This document shows, in pieces, positions 34,329-42,517 of a stretch of 57,592 nt of DNA. Numbering within the stretch: position 1 is the first letter of the stretch; the number at the start of each line of letters is the position of its first letter. Made by a program: the position numbers and the translations under genes. The notes under the pieces are model-generated. The model was not told the origin of the DNA, did not search any database, and saw only the letters and a program-made list of their open reading frames with translations. The stretch is from Saccharicrinis sp. UBA6048 (lineage in GTDB: Bacteria > Bacteroidota > Bacteroidia > Bacteroidales > Marinilabiliaceae), in assembly GCA_002429115.1 (NCBI GenBank), contig DIYS01000111.1:1-57592 (forward strand), in the 5' to 3' direction.

Positions 34329-34916
34329 ATGAATATGACAAAATTCTTTGGAGTAGCTTTATTAACCATGGTAGTAATGGTTGGAATGCACAGCTGTAAA
34401 TCAAAAGAGAAAGTAACAACTAACAGTGAAGTAGGAACTATTCTTGAAAATATGCCGTGTGAAGACGAAGGGCGCTCAGATAAAAAATTCTTTAGGGCTA
34501 GTGCTATGGCAACAAGCTCTGACTTGAGTTTGGCTGAAGAAAAAGCACTTCTTAACGCGAAGCAAAGATTGGTAACTTTGATAAGCTCAAACACCAAATC
34601 TGTGACAGACCGCTACGTAAACGAGCGTGAATTTGGTGATGCTTCCGAATTTGAAGCAAAATTTGAAAACCTGACACGCGAAGTAGCTGACGAAACCATT
34701 TCAAATGTGGTGGTAACCTGTCAGAAGAAAAGCGTTTTAGCTAATGGTAAATACCGCGGTTTTGTTGCCGTTGAGGTAAGCAAAGAAGATGTATTAAACG
34801 GAATCAGCAATAAAATTTCTAAAAACCAGAAACTACAGGTTGATTACGACAAGGCTAAGTTTGAAGAGATTTTTAATCAGGAAATGCAAAAGCTAGCAGA
34901 AGAATCTGGGTACTAG
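34329..34916 (+). CDS. LPP20-like lipoprotein
   Basis: 195-residue predicted lipoprotein (hydrophobic MTKFFGVALLTMVVMVGMHSCKS with lipobox HSC). The mature protein contains RASAMATSSDLSLAEEKALLNAKQRLVTLI, which resembles the LPP20 / FlgT N-terminal type fold in which an Ala-rich helix precedes beta strands (ISNVVVTCQKKSV; YRGFVAVEVSKEDV). The role is unknown; it is presumably attached to the inner leaflet of the outer membrane. Single gene, followed by a strong terminator and the rpsO promoter. Family assignment is moderate. Confidence 0.7.
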   Translation: MNMTKFFGVALLTMVVMVGMHSCKSKEKVTTNSEVGTILENMPCEDEGRSDKKFFRASAMATSSDLSLAEEKALLNAKQRLVTLISSNTKSVTDRYVNEREFGDASEFEAKFENLTREVADETISNVVVTCQKKSVLANGKYRGFVAVEVSKEDVLNGISNKISKNQKLQVDYDKAKFEEIFNQEMQKLAEESGY

Positions 34917-34936
34917 ACAATTCCTACAAACGATTT

Positions 34937-34973
34937 AAAGGCAGGTAAAAATTAAACTTACCTGCCTTTTTTC
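34937..34973 (+). terminator. Terminator of LPP20-like gene
   Basis: Perfect 12-bp stem AAAGGCAGGTAA / TTACCTGCCTTT, 9-base loop, then TTTC with a T-run, 21 bases after the stop. Confidence 0.9.
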
Positions 34974-34996
34974 TTTTAAAAACCACTCATCATTTA

Positions 34997-35027
34997 CTTG
35001 TTACATAGAAATTAATGTCTATCTTTG
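34997..35027 (+). promoter_or_regulatory. rpsO promoter
   Basis: CTTG ending at 35000, a 19-base spacer, and TATCTTTG at 35020-35027 (TAnnTTTG). ATG follows at 35058, giving a leader of about 24 bases. Confidence 0.7.
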
Positions 35028-35057
35028 TGCCCGCAAAATATATTTAAATAAAGTATC

Positions 35058-35327
35058 ATGTACTTAACAAAAGAGAAAAAGCAAGAAATCTTCGAGAAGT
35101 ACGGGAAGTCGAATTCTGATACTGGTTCTTCAGAGGGCCAGATTGCATTATTTTCATACCGTATTGCTCATTTGACTGAACACTTAAAGTCAAATCGCAA
35201 AGATTATAGCACGCAACACGCATTGATTAAGCTAGTAGGTAAGCGTCGTAGCTTACTTGACTACTTAAAGAAAAAAGATATCGAAAGATATCGTAAAATT
35301 ATTGCTGAACTTGGTATCCGTAAGTAA
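35058..35327 (+). CDS. rpsO: 30S ribosomal protein S15
   Basis: 89 residues, exactly the usual S15 length. It binds 16S rRNA in the central domain and nucleates the S6-S18 platform. Hallmarks: SNSDTGSSEGQIALFSYRI, LTEHLKSNRKDYSTQHALIKLVGKRRSLLDYLKKKD. In most bacteria rpsO precedes pnp, as here (208-base gap), but an intrinsic terminator and a second promoter separate them, so readthrough is likely partial. Confidence 0.99.
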   Translation: MYLTKEKKQEIFEKYGKSNSDTGSSEGQIALFSYRIAHLTEHLKSNRKDYSTQHALIKLVGKRRSLLDYLKKKDIERYRKIIAELGIRK

Positions 35328-35346
35328 GCAATCAAGAAAATATTCA

Positions 35347-35384
35347 GAAGGCAATTATCGAAAGGTAGTTGCCTTCTTTTTTTT
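35347..35384 (+). terminator. rpsO terminator
   Basis: Stem GAAGGCAA / TTGCCTTC with a longer loop, followed by T8, 19 bases beyond the stop. Confidence 0.85.
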
Positions 35385-35464
35385 CTAATAATTCCACATC
35401 TCTCTCCTATTATTATCACTTTGCTTAATTTATTGAGTATAAATTAAAACATTCCTATCCATTT

Positions 35465-35496
35465 TTATCGTAATCAAAGTTTAATACATATCTTTG
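35465..35496 (+). promoter_or_regulatory. pnp promoter
   Basis: TATCTTTG at 35489-35496 (same -7 box as rpsO); TTAT at 35465-35468 is a weak -33 at a 20-base spacing. ATG at 35536. Confidence 0.55.
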
Positions 35497-35535
35497 GCTC
35501 GATAATAGAAGGATAAAAAAGATAAGAAAATTGTC

Positions 35536-37683
35536 ATGATTAAACCATTTGAAAAAGTTATTGAACTGGGTGATGGCAGAACAATTACCATTGAAACAGG
35601 AAAGTTAGCAAAGCAGGCTGACGGATCGGTAGTTGTAAAAATGGGTAATACCTATTTGTTAGCGACAGTTGTTTCTGCTAAAGAAGCAAAGCCAGATGTT
35701 GATTTTATGCCGCTAACCGTTGAGTACAAAGAAAAGTACGCCGCTGTTGGACGATTCCCTGGTGGATTTCAAAAGCGTGAAGCGCGTCCATCAGATTACG
35801 AAATATTAGTGTCACGATTAATTGACCGTGCCCTTCGTCCATTATTTCCGGATGATTACCACGCAGATACCTTTGTTACCGTTAACTTAATTTCGGCCGA
35901 CGAAGAAATTTTACCTGATCAATTGGCAGGTTTGGCAGCATCTGCATGTCTTGCTGTGTCAGATATTCCATTTAATGGCCCTATCTCTGAAGTGCGCGTT
36001 GCACGTGTAGGCGGCGAATTATTGGTGAATCCAACAGCCAGCCAGTTAAAAGAGGCAGACATGGACATCATCGTAGCTGCTACCCTAGAGAATATTATGA
36101 TGGTAGAAGGTGAGATGTCTGAAGTATCAGAAGCAGATCTACTGGAAGCTATGAAGGTGGCTCACGATGCTATTAAAGTTCAGTGTCAGGCTCAGATCGA
36201 GATGATGGAAGCGCTTGGTAAAACTGAAAAGCGTGAGTACTGTCACGAAGAGAATGACGAAGAACTTGAGAAGAAAGTTTGGGAAGCAACCTATGATAAA
36301 GCATATGAAGTAGCAAAGTCTGCAAACCCTAACAAGCATGAGCGCATTGACGCATTTGCTGCTATTGTTGAGGAGTTTATTGCTACTAATTATCCTGAGG
36401 ATTCAGAGGAAGAAGCTCCTGAAACCTTAATTAAAAAATACTACCACGACGTAGAAAAAGAAGCGGTTCGTAAAGTTGTACTTGACGAAAAGTTCCGTTT
36501 GGATGGTCGCAAAACAGATGAGATCCGCCCTATCTGGAGCGAGGTTGATTACCTGCCGGGACCTCACGGATCAGCAGTATTTACTCGTGGAGAAACACAA
36601 TCACTTACTACTGTAACATTAGGTACCAAATTAGATGAGAAGTTGATTGATGATGTAATGAACAAGAGCTATGAGCGCTTCTTATTACACTACAACTTCC
36701 CTCCATTCTCAACTGGTGATGCTCGTCCTGCACGCGGTATCAGCCGTCGTGAAGTTGGTCACGGTAACTTGGCATTCCGTGCATTGAAGCGTATGTTACC
36801 AGAGGACTATGCCTATACAGTACGTATCGTTTCTGACATACTTGAGTCGAACGGTTCATCATCAATGGCCACAGTTTGTGCCGGAACCTTAGCTTTAATG
36901 GATGCAGGTGTTCCTGTTAAAAAGCCGGTTTCTGGTATTGCCATGGGATTAATTTCTGATAAAAAAACAGGTGATTTTGCTGTATTATCTGATATCCTTG
37001 GTGACGAAGACCACCTTGGTGATATGGACTTTAAAGTAACTGGTACTCGTGATGGTATTACAGCTACACAGATGGACATCAAGATTGACGGTTTATCATA
37101 TGAAGTTTTGGAACAAGCACTGAACCAGGCTAAAGCTGGTCGTATGCACATCCTTGACAAATTAGACGAAACGATTACTGAGCCACGTGAAGACTACAAA
37201 CCTCACGCACCTCGTATTATCAGTTTCGATATTCCGAAAGATATGATTGGTTCAGTTATCGGACCTGGAGGAAAAATCATTCAGGAAATTCAAGCGACCA
37301 CTGATACAGTTATCACCATCGAAGAAGAAGGCGATGTGGGTCATGTTGCTATTTCTGCTTCTAACAAAGATTCAATTGATGCAGCTACAGCTAAAGTAAA
37401 AGCAATTGTTGCTGTACCTGAAGTTGGAGAAGTATACCGGGGTAAAGTAAAATCAATTGTACCATTTGGTGCATTTGTTGAGATACTTCCAGGTAAAGAT
37501 GGCTTACTTCACATCTCTGAAATTGAGTGGAGACGACTTGAAAAAGTTGAAGATGCACTTAAAGAAGGCGAAGAAGTTGAAGTGAAATTGATTGAGGTCG
37601 ATCAACGTTCAGGTAAATTAAAGCTTTCTCGTAAAGTTTTATTACCAAAGCCAGAACGCAAAGAAAAACCAAAGAAAGACTAA
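35536..37683 (+). CDS. pnp: Polyribonucleotide nucleotidyltransferase (PNPase)
   Basis: 715 residues, standard length. Two RNase PH domains (about 10-225 and 320-545; FPGGFQKREARPSDYEILVSRLIDRALRPLFP and FSTGDARPARGISRREVGHGNLAFRAL), a KH domain (GSVIGPGGKIIQEIQATTDT, about 565) and an S1 domain (VYRGKVKSIVPFGAFVEILPGKDGLLHISEI, about 632-700) are all present. It degrades RNA 3'-to-5' phosphorolytically as a homotrimer. It follows rpsO with its own promoter and a terminator behind. Confidence 0.99.
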   Translation: MIKPFEKVIELGDGRTITIETGKLAKQADGSVVVKMGNTYLLATVVSAKEAKPDVDFMPLTVEYKEKYAAVGRFPGGFQKREARPSDYEILVSRLIDRALRPLFPDDYHADTFVTVNLISADEEILPDQLAGLAASACLAVSDIPFNGPISEVRVARVGGELLVNPTASQLKEADMDIIVAATLENIMMVEGEMSEVSEADLLEAMKVAHDAIKVQCQAQIEMMEALGKTEKREYCHEENDEELEKKVWEATYDKAYEVAKSANPNKHERIDAFAAIVEEFIATNYPEDSEEEAPETLIKKYYHDVEKEAVRKVVLDEKFRLDGRKTDEIRPIWSEVDYLPGPHGSAVFTRGETQSLTTVTLGTKLDEKLIDDVMNKSYERFLLHYNFPPFSTGDARPARGISRREVGHGNLAFRALKRMLPEDYAYTVRIVSDILESNGSSSMATVCAGTLALMDAGVPVKKPVSGIAMGLISDKKTGDFAVLSDILGDEDHLGDMDFKVTGTRDGITATQMDIKIDGLSYEVLEQALNQAKAGRMHILDKLDETITEPREDYKPHAPRIISFDIPKDMIGSVIGPGGKIIQEIQATTDTVITIEEEGDVGHVAISASNKDSIDAATAKVKAIVAVPEVGEVYRGKVKSIVPFGAFVEILPGKDGLLHISEIEWRRLEKVEDALKEGEEVEVKLIEVDQRSGKLKLSRKVLLPKPERKEKPKKD

Positions 37684-37703
37684 TTGATTTTTCTATAAAT
37701 TAC

Positions 37704-37734
37704 AAAAGGCTGTCTCAATGGGGCAGCCTTTTTT
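37704..37734 (+). terminator. pnp terminator
   Basis: Stem AAAAGGCTG / CAGCCTTTT with a short loop, running into six T residues. Confidence 0.9.
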
Positions 37735-37787
37735 GATGACATCATTCTTTTTCATATTTTGTAATTTATAACACCAATTGATAGCGC

Positions 37788-38267
37788 ATGAAGCAAGATG
37801 AAGCATTTGACCTGCTAAACGCTCAACTTAAGGATATTCCTAAAGCTCAGATACGATCAATGAGTCTGGCAGTATTGCCCCGCCTGATCAACGCACTGGA
37901 ATCACACCAAGACACCTGCCCTAATTGCAGCAAGTTAAACAAAGATGGTGAAGCATTTATAAGAAACATTCGCCCATTGTTTGAGCAGAATATTCCTGAG
38001 ATCAAAAAGTTTGAACAATGGGTTGAAACCTCACAGAAACACCTTAAGCAAGATCACCAACAACATGTTAAAGGTAGGGTTGCATCAACATACACCACCA
38101 TAGGAATGGCCACCGGCACATTATCTGCTTTTTTATACTTACAGTTTGTACCTGAAATAAGCACTTTTGGAAGTATTTCATTGGGTTGGACAATTGGAAC
38201 TGTAGTTGGATATGTGGTTGGGAAAATTAAAGAACAGATTCTTTCCAAAAAAGATAAACTCTATTAA
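37788..38267 (+). CDS. Small membrane-anchored protein with CxxC motif
   Basis: 159 residues, not recognised. The N-terminal about 95 residues are soluble and helical with a CPNC motif at about residue 44, which could bind a metal in a pair. Two hydrophobic segments follow (VASTYTTIGMATGTLSAFLYLQF and ISLGWTIGTVVGYVVGKIKE), with Gly-rich packing, then a Lys-rich tail (KDKLY). It appears to be a tail-anchored or hairpin-inserted inner-membrane protein. It lies 104 bases after pnp behind a terminator, so it is separately transcribed. Confidence 0.7.
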   Translation: MKQDEAFDLLNAQLKDIPKAQIRSMSLAVLPRLINALESHQDTCPNCSKLNKDGEAFIRNIRPLFEQNIPEIKKFEQWVETSQKHLKQDHQQHVKGRVASTYTTIGMATGTLSAFLYLQFVPEISTFGSISLGWTIGTVVGYVVGKIKEQILSKKDKLY

Positions 38268-38556
38268 ATAGCAAAAAGCAAATCATCCGACTACTATCTG
38301 ACACACATACATTTCAATAATAATTCTGGGAAACATTTTTATGTGAATCGTACTATTAAGGACAATATTCCATTATCAATCAACACCAGAACAACAAAAG
38401 GTCATCTACTTAATTTCAGACATTAAGCGCATACCTATTTTCCAAAACATAATTTGACGCCACTGATCTTTTTTAAATTAGATGACACCTTTTTCATGAT
38501 TAAACTGCATATTTTGAGTTAATTAATTATCTTTAATCGGTAATTCAGCTATTTAT

Positions 38557-38580
38557 AATGGATTTATTAGTGAATCCATT
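38557..38580. promoter_or_regulatory. Inverted repeat upstream of OmpA/TPR gene promoter
   Basis: AATGGATT and AATCCATT separated by 8 bases, just upstream of the -33 region (-7 box TAATTTTG at 38603). Could be a regulator site. Confidence 0.35.
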
Positions 38581-38602
38581 CTTAATTTTTTAAAAACATT
38601 TT

Positions 38603-38610
38603 TAATTTTG
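38603..38610 (+). promoter_or_regulatory. -7 box of OmpA/TPR lipoprotein gene
   Basis: TAATTTTG matches TAnnTTTG; ATG is 50 bases downstream. Confidence 0.55.
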
Positions 38611-38659
38611 CAGGAAACACTGTAGAATAAAGTCAAAAACAAATAATTGGGTAAACATT

Positions 38660-40384
38660 ATGAAAAGAATTAGAATTTCTCTAATTGCATCTCTAGCTGT
38701 AGCAGCTTTGTTAGCTAGCTGTTCTGGTTTAGACAAGATGAACAAAGGTGCTAAAGACGTTAAGTATTCTGTGAATCCTCCTGTATTAGAAGCTCACGCA
38801 GGTAAAGTAAACCTTGACGTGACTGTGCAGTTCCCAGAAAAATACTTCGATAAAAACGTTGTTGTTGAAGCTACTCCTGTACTAGTTTACGAAGGTGGTG
38901 AAACAGCTTTCCCTTCATACCGCGTACAAGGCGAAAATGTTGAAGGTAACGATAAAGTAATTTCAAATGCTACTGGTGGATCATACACTTATAGCAACTC
39001 AGTACCATACAATGAGAATATGAGAGTATCTGATTTGGTTGTTCGTATTAAAGCAACTAAAAAAGGTACAGATAAAGAATTTGATGATTTCAAAATTGCT
39101 GACGGTGTAATTTCAACATCTGAGTTAGTAGCTGACCAAGGAGCTCAAGCAGCTATTGGTGATGATGCTTTCCAGAGAATTATCGCTAAAGCAAAAACTG
39201 CTGACCTTTTCTTCTTAATTCAGCAGTCAAACATCCGCGGATCTGAATTGAGAAAAGAAGATATCGCTGCTTTGAAAGAGTACATGAAAGAAATTAAAGC
39301 GACTGATAACATTAACTTCAAAGGCGTTGAAATTTCTGCTTATGCTTCACCAGACGGACCAACTGACTTAAACAGCAAATTAGCTACTCGTCGTGAAAAA
39401 GTTGCTAAAGACTACTTAACTCGCGAAATGAAGAAAGCCAAAGTTGAAGGTGGTACTGACGATGCAATGTACACTTTGAAAAATACTCCTGAAGATTGGG
39501 AAGGATTCCAGGAATTAATGACTAATTCAGACATTCAGGATAAAGAATTGATCTTACGCGTTCTTTCTATGTACAGCGATCCTGAAGTACGTGAGCGTGA
39601 AATCAAAAATATGTCAGAAACTTTCAGCGTAATTGCTGACGAGATTCTTCCTCAATTACGTCGTTCACAAATGTCTATCAACGCTGAGGTTGTTGGTAAG
39701 AGCGATGATGAAATTAAGGAATTAGCTGCTAACAATCCTTCTGGGCTTAACTTAGAAGAGATTTTATATGCTGCTACTTTAACTGAAAATGTAGATGAGC
39801 AATTAGCTATTTACAAAGCTGCTACTGTTAACACTCCTGAGTGCTGGAGAGCTCACAACAATGTAGGTTGCGCATTATACGCTAAAAACGATATCGCTGG
39901 TGCTAAAGCTTCTTTCGAAAAAGCTAACAGCATTAAAGGCGGTGTTGCTGAAGTAAACAACAACTTAGGTGTTATCGCTCTTCGCGAAGGTGATGTAGCT
40001 AAAGCTGAAGAATATTTTGGTGCTGCTGCTGGTGCTGGTGCTGAGCTTGACAATAACTTAGGTATCGTTTCTATCCACAAAGGAGATTATGACGCTGCTA
40101 TCCGTTATTTCGGTAACAGTACTAACTGTAACGCTGCTTTAGCTAAAATCTTAGCTTCTAAGTACGACGCTGCTTTATCAACAATCAATGCTAACACTAA
40201 AGAAGTAGGTTTCAAATACTACTTAAAAGCAATTGTTGGTGCAAGAACTGCTGAGAACGACATGATGTTCGATAGCTTACGTAAAGCTTGTGAACTTGAT
40301 GCTAAATTCAAAGCTGCTGCTAAGTCAGACATGGAATTTGCTAAATTCTTCGAAGATGCAACTTTCAAGTCTATCGTTCAGTAA
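38660..40384 (+). CDS. OmpA-like/TPR lipoprotein, probably abundant
   Basis: 574-residue predicted lipoprotein (MKRIRISLIASLAVAALLASCSG). The region about 35-150 is a beta-sandwich-like head (YSVNPPVLEAHAGKVNLDVTVQFPEKYF). About residues 215-265 carry an OmpA-like strand-helix (FKGVEISAYASPDGPTDLN, LATRREKVAKDYL). The C-terminal third has TPRs (CWRAHNNVGCALYAKNDIAGAKASFEKA; VAEVNNNLGVIALREGDVAKAEEYF). Ala, Gly and Val codons are strongly biased to GCT, GGT and GTT, unlike neighbours such as sucC, which suggests high expression. Its own promoter and a perfect terminator frame it. A conserved Bacteroidales envelope protein; function unknown. Confidence 0.8.
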   Translation: MKRIRISLIASLAVAALLASCSGLDKMNKGAKDVKYSVNPPVLEAHAGKVNLDVTVQFPEKYFDKNVVVEATPVLVYEGGETAFPSYRVQGENVEGNDKVISNATGGSYTYSNSVPYNENMRVSDLVVRIKATKKGTDKEFDDFKIADGVISTSELVADQGAQAAIGDDAFQRIIAKAKTADLFFLIQQSNIRGSELRKEDIAALKEYMKEIKATDNINFKGVEISAYASPDGPTDLNSKLATRREKVAKDYLTREMKKAKVEGGTDDAMYTLKNTPEDWEGFQELMTNSDIQDKELILRVLSMYSDPEVREREIKNMSETFSVIADEILPQLRRSQMSINAEVVGKSDDEIKELAANNPSGLNLEEILYAATLTENVDEQLAIYKAATVNTPECWRAHNNVGCALYAKNDIAGAKASFEKANSIKGGVAEVNNNLGVIALREGDVAKAEEYFGAAAGAGAELDNNLGIVSIHKGDYDAAIRYFGNSTNCNAALAKILASKYDAALSTINANTKEVGFKYYLKAIVGARTAENDMMFDSLRKACELDAKFKAAAKSDMEFAKFFEDATFKSIVQ

Positions 40385-40405
40385 TTAACAACTTGAACAT
40401 ATAAG

Positions 40406-40435
40406 AAAAGGGTGAACGTTTGTTCACCCTTTTTT
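40406..40435 (+). terminator. Terminator of OmpA/TPR gene
   Basis: Stem AAGGGTGAAC / GTTCACCCTT with a 4-base loop and a T6 run, 22 bases past the stop. Confidence 0.9.
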
Positions 40436-40455
40436 CGTTTTATAAGGTAAAGATT

Positions 40456-40628
40456 TTAACCCGGATTATGCGTTAGCACTTTGTTATGAGGGATGAAACA
40501 ATAATCAATCAATAACTTGTAGAGATGAGACATAGCATCGCTATGGTGAATCGAGACAAGTTAGTTTATGACTTGATTGGCAGTTGTTTTATTCTGTAAT
40601 AGATTTGCTAATGCATATTCTGGGTTTA
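40456..40628. mobile_element. MITE-like 170-bp palindromic element
   Basis: The ends are inverted repeats: CCCGGATTATGCGTTAGCA (40460-40478) against the complement of 40606-40624, 16 of 19 identical, each preceded by TTAA. Nested inside are AAACAATAATCAATCAA against a partner near 40573-40590, AACTTGT (40514-40520) with ACAAGTT (40556-40562), and a central CATAGC-ATC-GCTATG hairpin (40531-40545). No ORF. This is the build of a non-autonomous transposable element. Its right end includes the TAA stop of the TrmH-type gene. Confidence 0.7.
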
Positions 40629-41156
40629 ACCTTCAAGCTTTCGAAACAGCTCCCATAGTACAATGCCTGCACTAACCGACACATTAAATGAATGCTTTGT
40701 GCCATATTGTGGAATTTCGATGCAAACATCACTCATGTTTACAATTTTTTGCTGAACGCCTTTTACCTCATTTCCTAAAACAATGGCATACCTGCCTTCT
40801 GGTGTTGTGTTAAAGTCAATCAATGAAGTGCTGTTTTCCACTTGCTCAAGGCTGCAAATTGTACAGCCTTCCTCCTTTAATACTTCAATGGCCTGTTCCG
40901 TATTTTCATAATACTGCCACTCAACAGCATCTTCAGCACCCAAGGCTGTTTTATGAATTTCTTTATTGGGTGGTGTTGCCGTAATGCCACACAAAATAAT
41001 TTTTTCAACCTTTAAAGCATCCGATGTTCTGAATACCGAGCCCACATTATTCAAGCTTCTGATATTATCCAGTACAACAACAACGGGCATTTTATCAGCT
41101 TTTTTAAACTCCTCAACGGATAGGCGATTAAGCTCACTTGTCCTTAATTTTCTCAT
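40626..41156 (-). CDS. SpoU/TrmH family RNA 2'-O-methyltransferase
   Basis: 176 residues from ATG at 41156 (MRKLRTSELNRLSVEEFKKA); the frame is open to 41222 but that leader looks non-coding. SPOUT knot motifs are clear: LDNIRSLNNVGSVFRTSDAL (motif 1), AIVLGNEVKGV (motif 2) and IPQYGTKHSFNVSVSAGIVLWEL (motif 3). It methylates ribose 2'-OH in tRNA or rRNA with SAM; which position is uncertain. The short length with no N-terminal substrate-binding domain resembles TrmH or TrmL-type proteins. The stop codon falls in the terminal repeat of the palindromic element. Confidence 0.92.
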   Translation of the reverse strand: MRKLRTSELNRLSVEEFKKADKMPVVVVLDNIRSLNNVGSVFRTSDALKVEKIILCGITATPPNKEIHKTALGAEDAVEWQYYENTEQAIEVLKEEGCTICSLEQVENSTSLIDFNTTPEGRYAIVLGNEVKGVQQKIVNMSDVCIEIPQYGTKHSFNVSVSAGIVLWELFRKLEG

Positions 41157-41174
41157 CTGCCATATTTTTGACAA

Positions 41175-41182
41175 CAAAAATA
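41175..41182 (-). promoter_or_regulatory. -7 box of TrmH-type gene
   Basis: TATTTTTG on the minus strand, 18 bases before the ATG at 41156; -33 not clear. Confidence 0.4.
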
Positions 41183-41254
41183 GCACTATTCCTGTTTTTA
41201 TAGATAATTGAATAATAATCATACCCTTTATAGGATTAATTAATCCCTGTTAAT

Positions 41255-42445
41255 ATGAATATACACGAGTATCAAGGAAAGGAGATTTTAAAGTCATTTG
41301 GTGTAACAATTCAAGAAGGCATTGTCGCCGAAACACCTGAACAGGCTGTAGAAGCCGCTAAAAAACTGCAGGAAGAAACCGGCACAGGCTGGTGGGTTGT
41401 AAAAGCACAAATACATGCTGGTGGCCGCGGGAAAGGTGGTGGTGTTAAACTTGCTAAATCATTGGATGATGTTAAGGCTAAAGCTGAAGAAATTATCGGC
41501 ATGACGCTGGTGACTCATCAAACCGGACCGGAAGGAAAGTTCGTGAGTAAAGTACTCATTGCACAGGATGTATACTACCCGGGAGAAAACGAAACAGAAG
41601 AATATTACATGAGTGTTCTCTTAAATCGACAAACTGGCCGTAATATAATAATGTACTCCACTGAAGGCGGTATGGACATTGAGGAAGTGGCCGAGAAAAC
41701 ACCACACCTGATATTTAAAGAAGAGGTAGATCCTGGTCTGGGACTACAGGCATTTCAGGCTCGTAAGATCGCGTTCAACCTTGGACTTTCGGGTAAAGCG
41801 TTTAAAGAGATGACTAAATACGTAACAGCCCTATACAAAGCCTACGAAGCCACTGACTCATCGATGTTTGAAATTAACCCTGTTCTAAAAACTTCGGACA
41901 ACAATATATTGGCCGTTGATGCTAAAGTTAATCTTGATGACAATGCCTTATATCGTCACCCGGATTACGAAGCTATGCGTGATCTTTCGGAAGAGGATCC
42001 TGCAGAAACAGAAGCCAGCAAGAGTAACCTGAACTTTGTTAAATTAGATGGGAATGTTGGCTGTATGGTCAACGGAGCCGGTTTGGCAATGGCCACAATG
42101 GATATTATTAAGCTCTCGGGCGGCGAACCTGCTAACTTTTTGGATGTAGGAGGCGGCGCCAATGCTACAACTGTTGAAGCCGGATTAAAAATCATTTTGA
42201 ATGATTCAAACGTAAAGGCAATACTCATCAATATTTTTGGTGGTATCGTTCGCTGCGACCGGGTTGCCAACGGCGTTGTTGAAGCCTACAAAAACATTGG
42301 GCAGATTGATATACCAATCATCGTACGTTTACAAGGCACCAATGCCGAAGGTGGTAAGAAGATTATAGATGAATCTGGTTTGAAAGTTTTTTCAGCGATA
42401 ACACTCAAAGAAGCTTCTGATCTTGTACAGCAAATTGTAAATTAA
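41255..42445 (+). CDS. sucC: Succinate--CoA ligase (ADP-forming) beta subunit
   Basis: 396 residues, standard SucC length. It starts MNIHEYQGKEILKSFGV; the ATP-grasp fold shows VKAQIHAGGRGKGGGVKLAK, MFEINPVL and DAKVNLDDNALYRH. The C-terminal CoA-ligase domain has GNVGCMVNGAGLAMATMDIIK, PANFLDVGGGA and INIFGGIVRCDRVANGVVEA. With SucD it interconverts succinyl-CoA and succinate with ATP in the TCA cycle. sucD usually follows directly but is absent here: the next gene is on the opposite strand, with a shared terminator. The alpha subunit must be encoded elsewhere. Confidence 0.98.
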   Translation: MNIHEYQGKEILKSFGVTIQEGIVAETPEQAVEAAKKLQEETGTGWWVVKAQIHAGGRGKGGGVKLAKSLDDVKAKAEEIIGMTLVTHQTGPEGKFVSKVLIAQDVYYPGENETEEYYMSVLLNRQTGRNIIMYSTEGGMDIEEVAEKTPHLIFKEEVDPGLGLQAFQARKIAFNLGLSGKAFKEMTKYVTALYKAYEATDSSMFEINPVLKTSDNNILAVDAKVNLDDNALYRHPDYEAMRDLSEEDPAETEASKSNLNFVKLDGNVGCMVNGAGLAMATMDIIKLSGGEPANFLDVGGGANATTVEAGLKIILNDSNVKAILINIFGGIVRCDRVANGVVEAYKNIGQIDIPIIVRLQGTNAEGGKKIIDESGLKVFSAITLKEASDLVQQIVN

Positions 42446-42467
42446 CCTTATAAGAATTGGCACAAAA

Positions 42468-42501
42468 AATGGGATTGTCACTACGACAATCCCATTCTTT
42501 T
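42468..42501. terminator. Bidirectional terminator of sucC and arcA
   Basis: Perfect 12-bp stem AATGGGATTGTC / GACAATCCCATT, 5-base loop, with CTTTTT on the plus side and a T6 run on the minus side. It serves two convergent genes. Confidence 0.9.
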
Positions 42502-42517
42502 TATATCACTTAGTATT

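Larger units (their letters stand above)
38268..38659. other. Intergenic region, 392 bases
   Basis: AT-rich with no ORF. Its distal end holds an 8-bp inverted repeat (38557-38580) and the -7 box of the OmpA/TPR lipoprotein gene. I see nothing else. Confidence 0.55.

Noticed and set aside
36813..37160. 115-residue minus-strand ORF inside pnp
   Set aside because: Shadow of a conserved coding region; no family features.
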